A DNA stretch of 15,058 nucleotides from Acidobacteriota bacterium (GTDB taxonomy: Bacteria > Acidobacteriota > Terriglobia > UBA7540). The stretch is from assembly GCA_021786455.1 (NCBI GenBank), contig JAJYNF010000182.1, positions 1 to 15,058 of the forward strand. Reading direction: 5' to 3'. The translations under genes and the position numbers were made by a program. The notes beneath the pieces are model-generated. The model was not told the origin of the DNA. It worked only from the letters and a program-made list of their open reading frames with translations, and searched no databases. This document shows, one piece after another, positions 6,726 through 13,740 of the stretch; position 1 is the stretch's first letter; each line of letters opens with the position of its first letter.

Positions 6726-7700
6726 TTATCCTGAAACTACCCACTTGTCGTTGCCTGGCATGATGTCCATCAACCGGCTCGCGGCGGCAAGGGTTTCGCA
6801 AGCGACGCCGAATGCATGGAAGGCCACGCCAACGCTCGCAGTGTTGGAGGGATCGAGCGGAAGGATGAGATTGGGCTCGGGAGTGACCTCCATCATGTAC
6901 TCACTCTCTTCTTGGAAACATGCCTCGATCGCATCGGACTCGGAGAAGATGGCCAGGAGAGATGGCAAGGGCGGATTGCAGTCCGAAAGAAGTTCGCCGA
7001 CGTCATCGCCCAGCTTTGGCCGCTCTGCCCCGCGAGATACATTGTTCAAGTTCAGGACCGCTTCGACCAATTTTGCCGCCAATGGATCACTGATCTTGTC
7101 CATCAGACGAATGATCTCGCGTTGTCTCAGCGGCGGCTGCTTCATGCAAAGCGGAATCGAACCTTGCACATCCGGCAACTCGTACTGGTCCGCATCCGGC
7201 TCGTTCGCGACCCAATCCAGAAGATTCTCCCTGCGCTCTTCGGCATCTCGGTAGTCGTAAATCCTGGACCACCGATTTAAGGCCGCGACGAAAAGGTGGA
7301 AGAATCTTGCGGGCAATTGGGGATGCCATTTTTCAAGCAGTTCGAATGTCGGACCGAACACCGCGCAGCCCGCCTCTGACGGTTCGACGGTCAAAAAGAG
7401 CCTCTGCGGATGGTCTTTGTCTTCCTCGGCCCAAGCTGAGGGAGACGAACTGATTCTTGCTTCCAAAATAAAGCGGCGCCGAATCGCTTCGCCGCCGTGC
7501 GCTTCAATCCATCGTTCAAGTGTCAGACCGATGAACGCCGACGGATCATGTTCGGCTCGACCCCAGTCTTCGGCAGCAGAAATATTCAGTTCAACGAGGG
7601 ATCTGGCCAGCAGAACAGCGAGGCGGTCATCCGCAACCAAACGATGCACGAGGGGGACGCCATTGAGTCGTGGAAGCACGAGTCCGCGCCCTTGTGCCAT
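6726..7700 (-). CDS. PRTRC system protein F
   Basis: A 324-aa protein starting MAQGRGLVLPRLNGVPLVHRL. It continues with LVELNISAAEDWGRAE, a family landmark, then an all-helical body with RFFHLFVAALNRWSRIYDYRDAEERRENL (about 142-170), IPLCMKQPPL and a C-terminal domain. PRTRC F has no known biochemical activity. Start ATG 7700 is chosen because the upstream ORF's TGA shares its A (TGATG), the usual spacing in this operon; the longer in-frame ATG at 7817 would overlap that ORF and adds an Arg-rich stretch with no family character. The PRTRC A (JAB peptidase) gene that often lies between F and B is missing; only 4 bases separate them. Confidence 0.85.
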   Translation of the reverse strand: MAQGRGLVLPRLNGVPLVHRLVADDRLAVLLARSLVELNISAAEDWGRAEHDPSAFIGLTLERWIEAHGGEAIRRRFILEARISSSPSAWAEEDKDHPQRLFLTVEPSEAGCAVFGPTFELLEKWHPQLPARFFHLFVAALNRWSRIYDYRDAEERRENLLDWVANEPDADQYELPDVQGSIPLCMKQPPLRQREIIRLMDKISDPLAAKLVEAVLNLNNVSRGAERPKLGDDVGELLSDCNPPLPSLLAIFSESDAIEACFQEESEYMMEVTPEPNLILPLDPSNTASVGVAFHAFGVACETLAAASRLMDIMPGNDKWVVSG

Positions 7701-7933
7701 CAACTTACCGGCGGCAGCGAGCCGGGCGGCGCGTCGAGTGGCGTGCGGTTGTAAGCGCGGGCGCTCGCGTCCACCGCGGCGGCGATGAGAACGGACGCGC
7801 GGATCAGTTCCGGGCATCTGGCAAACCTCCCGACAAGCGTCTGGTAACGGGCATGGCGGCCCTGGCGCAGGTTTTCAAGCTCCGCCAAGACCGCCTGCTT
7901 CGTTGCCCTCTTTCGTCTGGCATTTCGGCTCAT
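7700..7933 (-). CDS. Unknown 77-aa protein inside the PRTRC operon
   Basis: ATG 7933 lies 4 bases after the stop of PRTRC C and the TGA overlaps the start of PRTRC F, so it is tightly packed in the operon. The product begins with a very basic stretch (MSRNARRKRATKQAVLAEL), continues with a second helical, alanine-rich segment (LIRASVLIAAAVDASARAY) and ends in a Pro-rich tail. No cysteine pairs or membrane segment stand out. I do not recognise it as any named PRTRC component. The basic N-terminus could bind nucleic acid or the acidic face of a partner; this is a guess. Packing makes it likely to be translated. Confidence 0.65.
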   Translation of the reverse strand: MSRNARRKRATKQAVLAELENLRQGRHARYQTLVGRFARCPELIRASVLIAAAVDASARAYNRTPLDAPPGSLPPVS

Positions 7934-7937
7934 CGGG

Positions 7938-8141
7938 TCACCCCTTTGAACCTATGGCGCGTGAGAACCTATACACCAGCTTGTCCCCGACGACTTCCGG
8001 CCCGGTGATCGTCGCGGTGGCAATTTCGGGGTATTGCTGGCTATAAAGGTTCCGAGTTTCTTCTGGCGAGAGGTCATTTGATATCGCCGGAAGCCTCACG
8101 CCGTTGAATTCGTAGACTTTCTGAAGAACGCGGCTTTCCAT
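7938..8141 (-). CDS. PRTRC system protein C (ubiquitin-like)
   Basis: A 67-aa protein beginning MESRVLQKVYEFNGVRLP, then LSPEETRNLYSQQYPEIATATITGPE and ending VYRFSRAIGSKG. Length, the PEE.R.LY..QYPE core and the terminal G-x-K-G agree with PRTRC protein C, which belongs to a prokaryotic ubiquitin-like (beta-grasp) family. Its C-terminal glycine is the natural site for adenylation by the ThiF protein of the same operon. ATG 8141 overlaps the stop of PRTRC E (TGATG) and has AGGGAGG about 11 bases upstream. The family call is strong; conjugation to a target is inferred. Confidence 0.92.
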   Translation of the reverse strand: MESRVLQKVYEFNGVRLPAISNDLSPEETRNLYSQQYPEIATATITGPEVVGDKLVYRFSRAIGSKG

Positions 8142-8641
8142 CAGAGTGCGAGACCTCCCTTCGTTTGAGTTGAAGCTGGCTCGGACGATGTCGTTCCGAA
8201 CAGTCCCGGCGTGCCAGCCGATGCCGAAGCTGGCACAACGTCGGACAGCGGTGAAGATGCGGAGGGCCCAGTTGAGACAGGCTCAGCAGCCGTCGTGTTG
8301 GTTCCTTTATCGTGCGGCTTCTGAGTCGCTTTCTTGCGCTCCTCGGCTTTCCGCTTTGCTTCCTCCTGAGCGGCCTTGGCGGCGGCCTCCATCGTGGCTT
8401 TCGCCTCGCCCAGAGTGCTGGCGGTTTGTTGGTGGGTTTGGGCGTAACCGGCTAGATGCTTTCCGAGTTCAGCATCGAGTTCCTCGGGCGAGCCGGTGTA
8501 GGTGAGTGGAGTGGTGAGAGCCGGATTCTCGTCGGCCTTGCCATGTGGGATGACGTTGACGCGGAGCGTCTGGTCATCCACCTTGGCCACCGTGATGAGC
8601 ACGGTGCGGCCGGCAAGAAGCGGCATGAGTTCAATGAACAC
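8141..8641 (-). CDS. PRTRC system protein E
   Basis: A 166-aa protein. The N-terminal domain (about 1-65) reads MFIELMPLLAGRTVLITVAK, LRVNVIPHGKADE, and LTTPLTYTGSPEELDAELG, the hallmark of PRTRC E. It is followed by a Lys/Glu/Ala-rich coiled coil (about 75-110) and a low-complexity Ser/Thr/Pro tail. Function unknown. I place the start at GTG 8641, not the in-frame TTG at 8683, because AGGAGGT sits 3 bases upstream of the GTG and known members begin with MF..L.PL; the extra 14 residues have no family character. It is the first gene of the cassette; the ParB gene usually found ahead of it is absent, replaced by 261 bases and then the divergent vapB. Confidence 0.88.
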   Translation of the reverse strand: MFIELMPLLAGRTVLITVAKVDDQTLRVNVIPHGKADENPALTTPLTYTGSPEELDAELGKHLAGYAQTHQQTASTLGEAKATMEAAAKAAQEEAKRKAEERKKATQKPHDKGTNTTAAEPVSTGPSASSPLSDVVPASASAGTPGLFGTTSSEPASTQTKGGLAL

Positions 8642-8703
8642 TGGACCTCCTATTCTCGGCACGGTCTGTTTGCTTTCTTCCAATAGCCTGTACCGAATCT
8701 GTT

Positions 8704-8732
8704 GTTACCCCAGAAACTGGTTGCTTGGTCAA
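8704..8732 (-). promoter_or_regulatory. Possible promoter of the PRTRC operon
   Basis: The minus strand has TTGACC (8732-8727), a 17-base spacer and GGTAAC (8709-8704), a poor -10. It lies about 63 bases ahead of PRTRC E. The -35 is good and the -10 weak, so this is tentative. The rest of the 8642-8902 gap holds no supported gene. Confidence 0.3.
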
Positions 8733-8835
8733 GGGTGGATCTTGCAAGCGTCTCTTCGCGGTCAGGTTCGAAGATCTGAGCCGCCCTTCCCTGGAAACTT
8801 GGCAGTTGTCATACTGGGTTTACACCTTCGATTTG

Positions 8836-8861
8836 GTAAGATAAGGTTCGACTTGACTTAC
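8836..8861. promoter_or_regulatory. Imperfect palindrome, candidate VapB operator
   Basis: GTAAG-N2-AAG-N6-CTT-N2-CTTAC forms a 26-base palindrome with 16 paired positions. It overlaps the -35 box (8853-8858) of the vapBC promoter. AbrB-type antitoxins commonly bind such sites to repress their own operon. The palindrome is seen directly; its role is inferred. Confidence 0.5.
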
Positions 8862-8881
8862 TCAGCCCCTAATGGTATGAG
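8853..8881 (+). promoter_or_regulatory. Promoter of the vapBC-ATPase operon
   Basis: TTGACT (8853-8858), 17-base spacer, TATGAG (8876-8881). It stands about 22 bases before the vapB start and overlaps the palindrome at 8836-8861. The -35 matches the vegetative consensus at five of six bases, the -10 at four. Confidence 0.5.
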
Positions 8882-8902
8882 TAATGCAGGGGTGTTCGCT
8901 CT

Positions 8903-9139
8903 ATGGGCATTGAAAGCAGCGTTGTGACTTCGAAAGGTCAGCTCGTCATCCCGGCGCGTCTGCGCCGTCGCCTCGGCATCAAGAAGGGGACCCTGATCGC
9001 CTTTGTGGAAGATGACGGACGGATGCTGATGCAGCCCGTAACTCGCGAGTTTATCCACGGTCTGCGTGGTTCCCTTAAAGGCGAACCGTCCCCGCTGAAG
9101 GTTCTGCTCGAAGAGCGCCGCCGCGAGCGCACACTATGA
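8903..9139 (+). CDS. vapB: AbrB/SpoVT-type antitoxin (VapB)
   Basis: A 78-aa protein with the swapped-hairpin DNA-binding fold: SSVVTSKGQLVIPARLRRRL followed by GIKKGTLIAFVEDDGRMLMQP, in the first 50 residues. The C-terminal tail (about 50-78) is charged and should wrap around and neutralise the PIN toxin. VapB binds both the toxin and the operon's operator. Its stop overlaps the toxin start by 4 bases (ATGA). The ribosome site is weak (GGGG upstream), so translation may be modest. The divergent PRTRC operon starts 261 bases to the left. Confidence 0.92.
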   Translation: MGIESSVVTSKGQLVIPARLRRRLGIKKGTLIAFVEDDGRMLMQPVTREFIHGLRGSLKGEPSPLKVLLEERRRERTL

Positions 9140-9534
9140 AAACTTTTGTGTTAGACGCCAGCGCTCTGATGACCTTTTTCGAGGGCCGCGGCGGGGCTGA
9201 AAAGATGGAAGATGTCCTGGCCCGCGCGGTTGAGAGGAAACAATCGCTGGTCATGTCGGTCGTCAACTGGGGCGAGGTCTATTACTCGATCTGGCGAGTG
9301 CATGGCGAGAAATCTGCTCGCGAGAAGATTAAAGAGATCGCCCAGCTTCCGATTGAGGTTGTTGGTGTCGATATGGAGCTTGCCGAGCTTGCCGCGAGGC
9401 TCAAGGCCATCCACAACCTGCCTTACGCCGATTGCTTCGCTGCTTCGCTCGCCGAGAACCGAAGGGCTGCATTGATCACATCGGACAAGGACTTTGGGGT
9501 ATTGGGGGATAGGCTGAAGATTGCGTGGGTCTAA
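9136..9534 (+). CDS. vapC: PIN-domain ribonuclease toxin (VapC)
   Basis: A 132-aa PIN-domain protein. The acidic metal-binding residues are visible: D7 in VLDASALM, E47 in NWGEVYY, D99 in LPYADCFAASLA, and D117/D119 in ITSDKDFGVL. VapC toxins cleave RNA, commonly tRNA or rRNA, when the antitoxin is lost, arresting growth. Length and motifs are typical and the active site is intact. It is translationally coupled to vapB (ATGA). The ATPase gene starts 33 bases downstream on the same strand, so the pair may be co-transcribed with it and could serve to keep the element or to guard the ATPase system. Confidence 0.93.
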   Translation: MKTFVLDASALMTFFEGRGGAEKMEDVLARAVERKQSLVMSVVNWGEVYYSIWRVHGEKSAREKIKEIAQLPIEVVGVDMELAELAARLKAIHNLPYADCFAASLAENRRAALITSDKDFGVLGDRLKIAWV

Positions 9535-9550
9535 ACGCTTTACACTGAGC

Positions 9551-9560
9551 GGAGGAGGTG
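9551..9560 (+). promoter_or_regulatory. Strong ribosome binding site of the ATPase gene
   Basis: GGAGGAGGTG, 7 bases before the GTG at 9568. It fixes the ATPase start and indicates efficient translation independent of vapC, which ends at 9534. Confidence 0.75.
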
Positions 9561-9567
9561 GGATTGC

Positions 9568-12087
9568 GTGGACGAAGAGAGCGCAGTGCGCCTTTGCTCG
9601 TTGTTGATGAAGGCTGACAGCGAAGAGACTGTAATCACGCTACTCAAAGAAGCTGGTTATTGGGACGACCCTACGGCATGGCGTTTTTATGGAGATCGCG
9701 AGACAAACTTCAACACGATCGGAAATCAACAGAGCCGGCCGGATTCGGCATTGGTCGAAAAACTCGTAAATTCGGTTGATGCAAGGCTCATGTCCGAATG
9801 CCTCACGCGAGGCTTGGACCCGGAGAGCCCGAATGCGCCACAGAGCGTGCGGGAAGCTGTCGCGCGTTTCTTTGAAGCAAATGCAAATCCAGGGAGCTCT
9901 ACGGCGGGACGCATTAGCGAGTGGCCGAATCCAAAACGGACAGAGGTTGCCCGAGGAATCACACTTGCTGCCACAGGTTCTATGCCTCGGGAGGGGAATC
10001 CTTGCTTTACGATCTCGGACATCGGAGAGGGACAAACGCCGGAGATGATGCCCTACACGCTCCTGTCGCTTGATAAGTCCAACAAGCTTCGCATTCCGTT
10101 TGTGCAGGGCAAGTTTAACATGGGCGGCACAGGCGTTCTCCAGTTCTGTGGCCGGCATAATCTGCAGTTTGTCCTGTCTCGGCGCAATCCAGCTATTGTA
10201 GCCCTGGGGACACGTCATGAATCGGACACCATGTGGGGCTTCACCGTGGTTCGAAGGGAGGACCCGGGCGAGGGGCGCCGAAATTCGCTTTACACTTACT
10301 TGGCGCCTCTTGCTCCGCAAAATGCTTCTGGCCAACGCGGTGTCCTACAGTTCAGAACCAAAGCATTGCCTATTTTCCCGGACGGGCGCGAGCCCTACGT
10401 TCGCACATCGGAATGGGGAACCCTGATTAAGCTTTACGAGTACTCGGCTACTGGTTACAAGACGCATATTCTCATGAAAGATGGCTTGCTGAGGCGAATG
10501 GATCTTCTGCTCCCGGAGGTGGCTCTCCCGGTCCGCCTTTATGAGTGCAGAGGTGGCTATAAAGGCCACGCTTGGAGTCCTGAGACGACTCTTACAGGCC
10601 TTGTGGTCAGGCTTGGAGATGATAAAGCCGAAAACCTCGAGCATGGGTTCCCATCGTCCTGCCCTATAAGCGCCGGCGGCGAACACATGACTGCCACAGT
10701 TTATGCTTTCAAAAAAGGGCGGGCCGACACGTACAGAAAGAACGAGGGGATAATCTTCACCTTAAATGGCCAAACCCACGGACACCTGACGACCGACTTT
10801 TTTCGAAGGAAAGAGGTCGGACTTAGTTACTTAGCCGACTCCGTTCTTGTAACTTTGGACTGCAGCAAGTATTCCGTTCGCGCGCGCGAGGACCTTTTTA
10901 TGAACAGTCGCGACCGCCTTCGCTCACCGGATTTGCGCTTTCAGATAGAGAACGCACTAGAAGATGTCCTGAAGCATCATGACGGACTACGGGAGCTTAA
11001 AGAGCGGAGGCGGCGTGAAGAAATCGAATCCAAGATCGAGGACTCCAAGCCACTTGAGGACATACTGCGATCCGTACTCCAGCATTCTCCGACTCTGGCG
11101 AGGCTCTTCCTTCAGGGGCAGCGGGCGACCAACCCTTTCAAGACCACTCAAGTTCAGGGAAGGGCAAAGGAGTTTGAGGGGAAGCGATTTCCCACCTATT
11201 TCAAGTTCAAGGACAGGGAGTACGGCACCGAACTGCAGCGGGAGTGCCATATCAACATGCGCTTCCGCATAAGTTTCGAGACGGATGCGGCGAACGATTA
11301 TTTTAGCCGCGAGGCTGATCCGGGCGAATTTGCGCTCTGTTCAGTGAAGGGTGAGGCGCGATTGTCAGTAAGCGATTATTCCTTGAACCTCCAAAACGGT
11401 TTGGCGACCTTGAGCGCCAAATTGCCTGACGGATGCAGCGTTGGGGACGAATTGAATTTTACGGCGACCGTTGCAGACTGTTCCAGAATAGAGCCGTTTG
11501 AGAACCTATTTCGGATTCGCGTGAAAGAAGAAGCAACGAAGTCCGGCGGCACAGGCAGAAGACGCCTGCCGCCGACCGGCACGGAGGGCGATGAGAGAGA
11601 AGCGCCGTCGGGAATTGCCCTACCAAACATCATAGAGGTCACCGAAAAAGATTGGGGCCACCACGCCCCGCCCTTCGACCAGTACACTGCACTACGAATA
11701 AAACACGCCGGCCAATCCGGAGACGCTGCGCCAACCGAGGGGGGCACGAACTCCGACATCTACGATTTCTTCATCAACGTGGACAACACCTACCTGAAGA
11801 CCGAGTTGAAAACTGGCGTACAGGAGGCTCCGGTCCAGAAAGCTCGCTTTACTAATGGGCTGGTGCTGGTCGGCCTCGCTATACTCCATGATGACGAACG
11901 CAAAAAGAAAGGCGTCGACGACAACCCAGATGTGATTAACGCCGAAGGTGAAGAACGCAGCGTTGAAGACTTAGTTGAGTCCTTTACGCGCGCCATAGCG
12001 CCAGTGCTGCTGCCTATGATCGAGTCGCTTGGAGCCCTTGACTTCGAAGCCCCTGCGAGCATGGACGCATCCGGCGAGGCTGTATAA
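9568..12087 (+). CDS. GHKL (HSP90/MutL/MORC-like) ATPase, candidate defence protein
   Basis: An 839-aa protein. The N-terminal Bergerat-fold ATPase has all three motifs: the N box LVEKLVNSVDA (62-72, E64, N68, D71), ISDIGEGQTPE (149-159, DxGxG) and QGKFNMGGTGVLQF (180-193). It begins after NFNTIGNQQS. Residues about 200-480 form the rest of the GHKL/transducer region; about 470-500 is a Lys/Glu-rich helix (ELKERRRREEIESKIE); about 545-665 looks beta-rich, ending in an Ig-like strand pattern (LNFTATVADCSRIEPFENLFRIRV). A Pro/Gly linker and a C-terminal domain (about 685-815) with DIYDFFINVDNTYLKTELK follow. GHKL ATPases of the MutL/MORC type are known companions of restriction-modification genes. 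GTG start is set by its ribosome site. The nearby convergent methyltransferase supports a defence role, inferred only. Confidence 0.85.
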   Translation: MDEESAVRLCSLLMKADSEETVITLLKEAGYWDDPTAWRFYGDRETNFNTIGNQQSRPDSALVEKLVNSVDARLMSECLTRGLDPESPNAPQSVREAVARFFEANANPGSSTAGRISEWPNPKRTEVARGITLAATGSMPREGNPCFTISDIGEGQTPEMMPYTLLSLDKSNKLRIPFVQGKFNMGGTGVLQFCGRHNLQFVLSRRNPAIVALGTRHESDTMWGFTVVRREDPGEGRRNSLYTYLAPLAPQNASGQRGVLQFRTKALPIFPDGREPYVRTSEWGTLIKLYEYSATGYKTHILMKDGLLRRMDLLLPEVALPVRLYECRGGYKGHAWSPETTLTGLVVRLGDDKAENLEHGFPSSCPISAGGEHMTATVYAFKKGRADTYRKNEGIIFTLNGQTHGHLTTDFFRRKEVGLSYLADSVLVTLDCSKYSVRAREDLFMNSRDRLRSPDLRFQIENALEDVLKHHDGLRELKERRRREEIESKIEDSKPLEDILRSVLQHSPTLARLFLQGQRATNPFKTTQVQGRAKEFEGKRFPTYFKFKDREYGTELQRECHINMRFRISFETDAANDYFSREADPGEFALCSVKGEARLSVSDYSLNLQNGLATLSAKLPDGCSVGDELNFTATVADCSRIEPFENLFRIRVKEEATKSGGTGRRRLPPTGTEGDEREAPSGIALPNIIEVTEKDWGHHAPPFDQYTALRIKHAGQSGDAAPTEGGTNSDIYDFFINVDNTYLKTELKTGVQEAPVQKARFTNGLVLVGLAILHDDERKKKGVDDNPDVINAEGEERSVEDLVESFTRAIAPVLLPMIESLGALDFEAPASMDASGEAV

Positions 12088-12103
12088 GACTTGTCGCCTA
12101 CGC

Positions 12104-13330
12104 CTAGGCAAGCCGATGGAACAGGATAACTTCCTTACTGCTTGTTGTGACTCCGCGCTGATCTGCGTACCACTTGCGATTAGGGACAGCCCTCCAAATT
12201 CGAGCGTCCTGTGAGTTCACAACAGACGTGGGCCGGATCTCCCTAAACCCAACCTCCTCCAGAATCTTCAGGTACATTGGGAGCTGCCAAGATGGTTCCG
12301 AAAAGGCGACCAGTTGCACCATGAGTGTGTTGTTGTCGGCGATCCGAGCGAGCGAGTTGAAGGCGCCACGCAGGATTTCGAAGTACGGGGCTAGCCCCCG
12401 TCGTTTACGGTCGCCAAATGTGTAGTGCGACGCGCCATTTCCGTCAGGGCTGCCTACAATCCAAAATGGCGCTGGAGTTTCCCGTCGTCCTTGTACCTGC
12501 CATCGGTGATAGAGCACATGCACCCCTGGGTAAGGCGGTGAGGTCAAAATAAGCGCGGGTGGAAAATGGGAAGCGAGCTGCTCTTCCTTTTCCACGCCGA
12601 TGACAGAGCGGGAAAGGCAGACAGGCGCGAGCAAATTGCGATTTTCATCCGCGTCTATTCCACTGCCGAGAGCCTGGGTGTACTCCCTCGCGTCTCCGGC
12701 CATTTCCTCTAAGAACTTAAGGAAGCGCCAGCGGAACTGCGTGGCGGACGGAATTGTAGACCGGCAATCCAATGCCCACTGACCGCTGCGCAGCAGGATG
12801 CAGCGAGCAAATTGTTGCATCCTCCAATTCCCGAGACGTCGCACGTGCATCACGGCCAACTCGAGCGTCTTCCGGATAGGCCAAGTCTTTCTGTCACTGA
12901 TATTCCTATCGTATCCTTGCCAAGTACTTCCTATTGGCCGCGTCACACTATTCCGCAATTTCAGGTCGGATGCCAAGGCCCGACCCCACTGCTCAATCTC
13001 CGTTATTTCGCTTTCGGATAAGGGAGTAGTCTTTACGCGTGCCACAAAAAAAGCCAACGGGTTAATATCCGTTCCGGCGCTCCTGCGACCAGTGACTGCG
13101 GCTTCAACCAGGGTTGTTCCGCCGCCCATGAAAGGGTCAAATACAGTGTCGCCAGGATTGCTAAACGCAAGGATGACAGCCCTTGCAAAGCGGGGCGAAA
13201 ATCTCGCTGGGTAACGGTAAAAGTTGTGGGTCCAGCCTCCGACGGGCTTCCGGTCTTGCGCCGCAGCCATCAGAAAGGCACAGGCCCTACCGACCATTAC
13301 GTCAGACCGTAATCGCCCCACGGCTCTCAA
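12104..13330 (-). CDS. DNA methyltransferase, N4-cytosine type
   Basis: A 408-aa protein with THNFYRYPARFSP (35-47), the AdoMet-binding motif I VFDPFMGGGTTLVEAA (63-78) with TDINPLA (88-93), and catalytic motif IV ILTSPPYPGVHVLYHRWQ (261-278). TSPPY favours N4-cytosine methylation, though N6-adenine is possible. The 160 residues between motifs I and IV probably include target recognition. The C-terminal VEILFHR-like strand (KEVILFHR) is typical. Start is TTG 13330, overlapping the stop of the 86-aa gene (TTGA) with GAGGAGG just upstream, so translation is coupled. It ends 16 bases from the convergent ATPase stop. No standard restriction endonuclease gene is adjacent. It probably methylates DNA to mark self for an ATPase-based system. 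Confidence 0.9.
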   Translation of the reverse strand: MRAVGRLRSDVMVGRACAFLMAAAQDRKPVGGWTHNFYRYPARFSPRFARAVILAFSNPGDTVFDPFMGGGTTLVEAAVTGRRSAGTDINPLAFFVARVKTTPLSESEITEIEQWGRALASDLKLRNSVTRPIGSTWQGYDRNISDRKTWPIRKTLELAVMHVRRLGNWRMQQFARCILLRSGQWALDCRSTIPSATQFRWRFLKFLEEMAGDAREYTQALGSGIDADENRNLLAPVCLSRSVIGVEKEEQLASHFPPALILTSPPYPGVHVLYHRWQVQGRRETPAPFWIVGSPDGNGASHYTFGDRKRRGLAPYFEILRGAFNSLARIADNNTLMVQLVAFSEPSWQLPMYLKILEEVGFREIRPTSVVNSQDARIWRAVPNRKWYADQRGVTTSSKEVILFHRLA

Positions 13331-13587
13331 TGCCTCCTCGCTCTCTTCGGCAACCGCACAACCTGGAAGCCTAGCCCTTTGAAGACGCTTCGAGCTTGAT
13401 ACGTATTGAAATCTAAGGGATCGAGGCCAGTAACCTCGGCAAGAGCTTCTTTTACAGGGTAAGTCACGCCTCGAATCTTCACCCCGTGAGTGCGAACAGG
13501 ACCCGGCTGGAAGTTTCGAAGCTTTCGATACACGGCGTCAGTCGTGATGCGCTTCGGTAGGCCACCGACAGTGAACCTGAATTCCAT
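13327..13587 (-). CDS. 86-aa small protein coupled to the methyltransferase
   Basis: ATG 13587 opens MEFRFTVGGLPKRITTDAVYRKL. The pattern VKIRGVTYPVKEALAEVTGL, then DPLDFNTYQARSVFKGLGFQV resembles the small domain found at the N terminus of some McrA-type and HNH restriction enzymes (...Y..KAI......DFsG...T...L..LGF.V), where it helps recognise DNA. That similarity is from memory and moderate. The product is basic at its end (LPKRARRH). The gene overlaps the methyltransferase by 4 bases and is preceded by its own promoter-like sequence (13606-13633). It may be a specificity or sensing subunit; function is otherwise unknown. Confidence 0.72.
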   Translation of the reverse strand: MEFRFTVGGLPKRITTDAVYRKLRNFQPGPVRTHGVKIRGVTYPVKEALAEVTGLDPLDFNTYQARSVFKGLGFQVVRLPKRARRH

Positions 13588-13605
13588 GCCGCCATCCAGC
13601 CCGTA

Positions 13606-13633
13606 ATTATAATCATCCTAATCACAATTACAA
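13606..13633 (-). promoter_or_regulatory. Promoter of the 86-aa/methyltransferase operon
   Basis: Minus strand: TTGTAA (13633-13628), 16-base spacer, perfect TATAAT (13611-13606), with an upstream TG giving extended -10 character. Transcription would begin about 12 bases before the ATG at 13587, leaving a very short leader without a clear ribosome site. The remaining gap up to the SSB stop (13634-13740) holds no gene I can support. Confidence 0.5.
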
Positions 13634-13740
13634 CAGTTTTCTCAGAGAGCGGTGTAGGACTCTATCTGAACTTTCTTGGCAGCCTGGCAGTAAGCAGAGG
13701 CTAGACGCTGGGCAAGGAGGCAAAATGAGGTGTTCCAGGA

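Noticed and set aside
9640..10335. Minus-strand ORF of 231 aa opposite the ATPase N-terminus
   Set aside because: The opposite strand encodes the GHKL motifs; this frame has no domain or ribosome site.
12091..12110. Hairpin GCCTA-CGCC-TAGGC between the convergent ATPase and methyltransferase stops, considered as a bidirectional terminator
   Set aside because: The stem is only 5 bp, no T tract follows on either strand, and it includes the methyltransferase stop codon.
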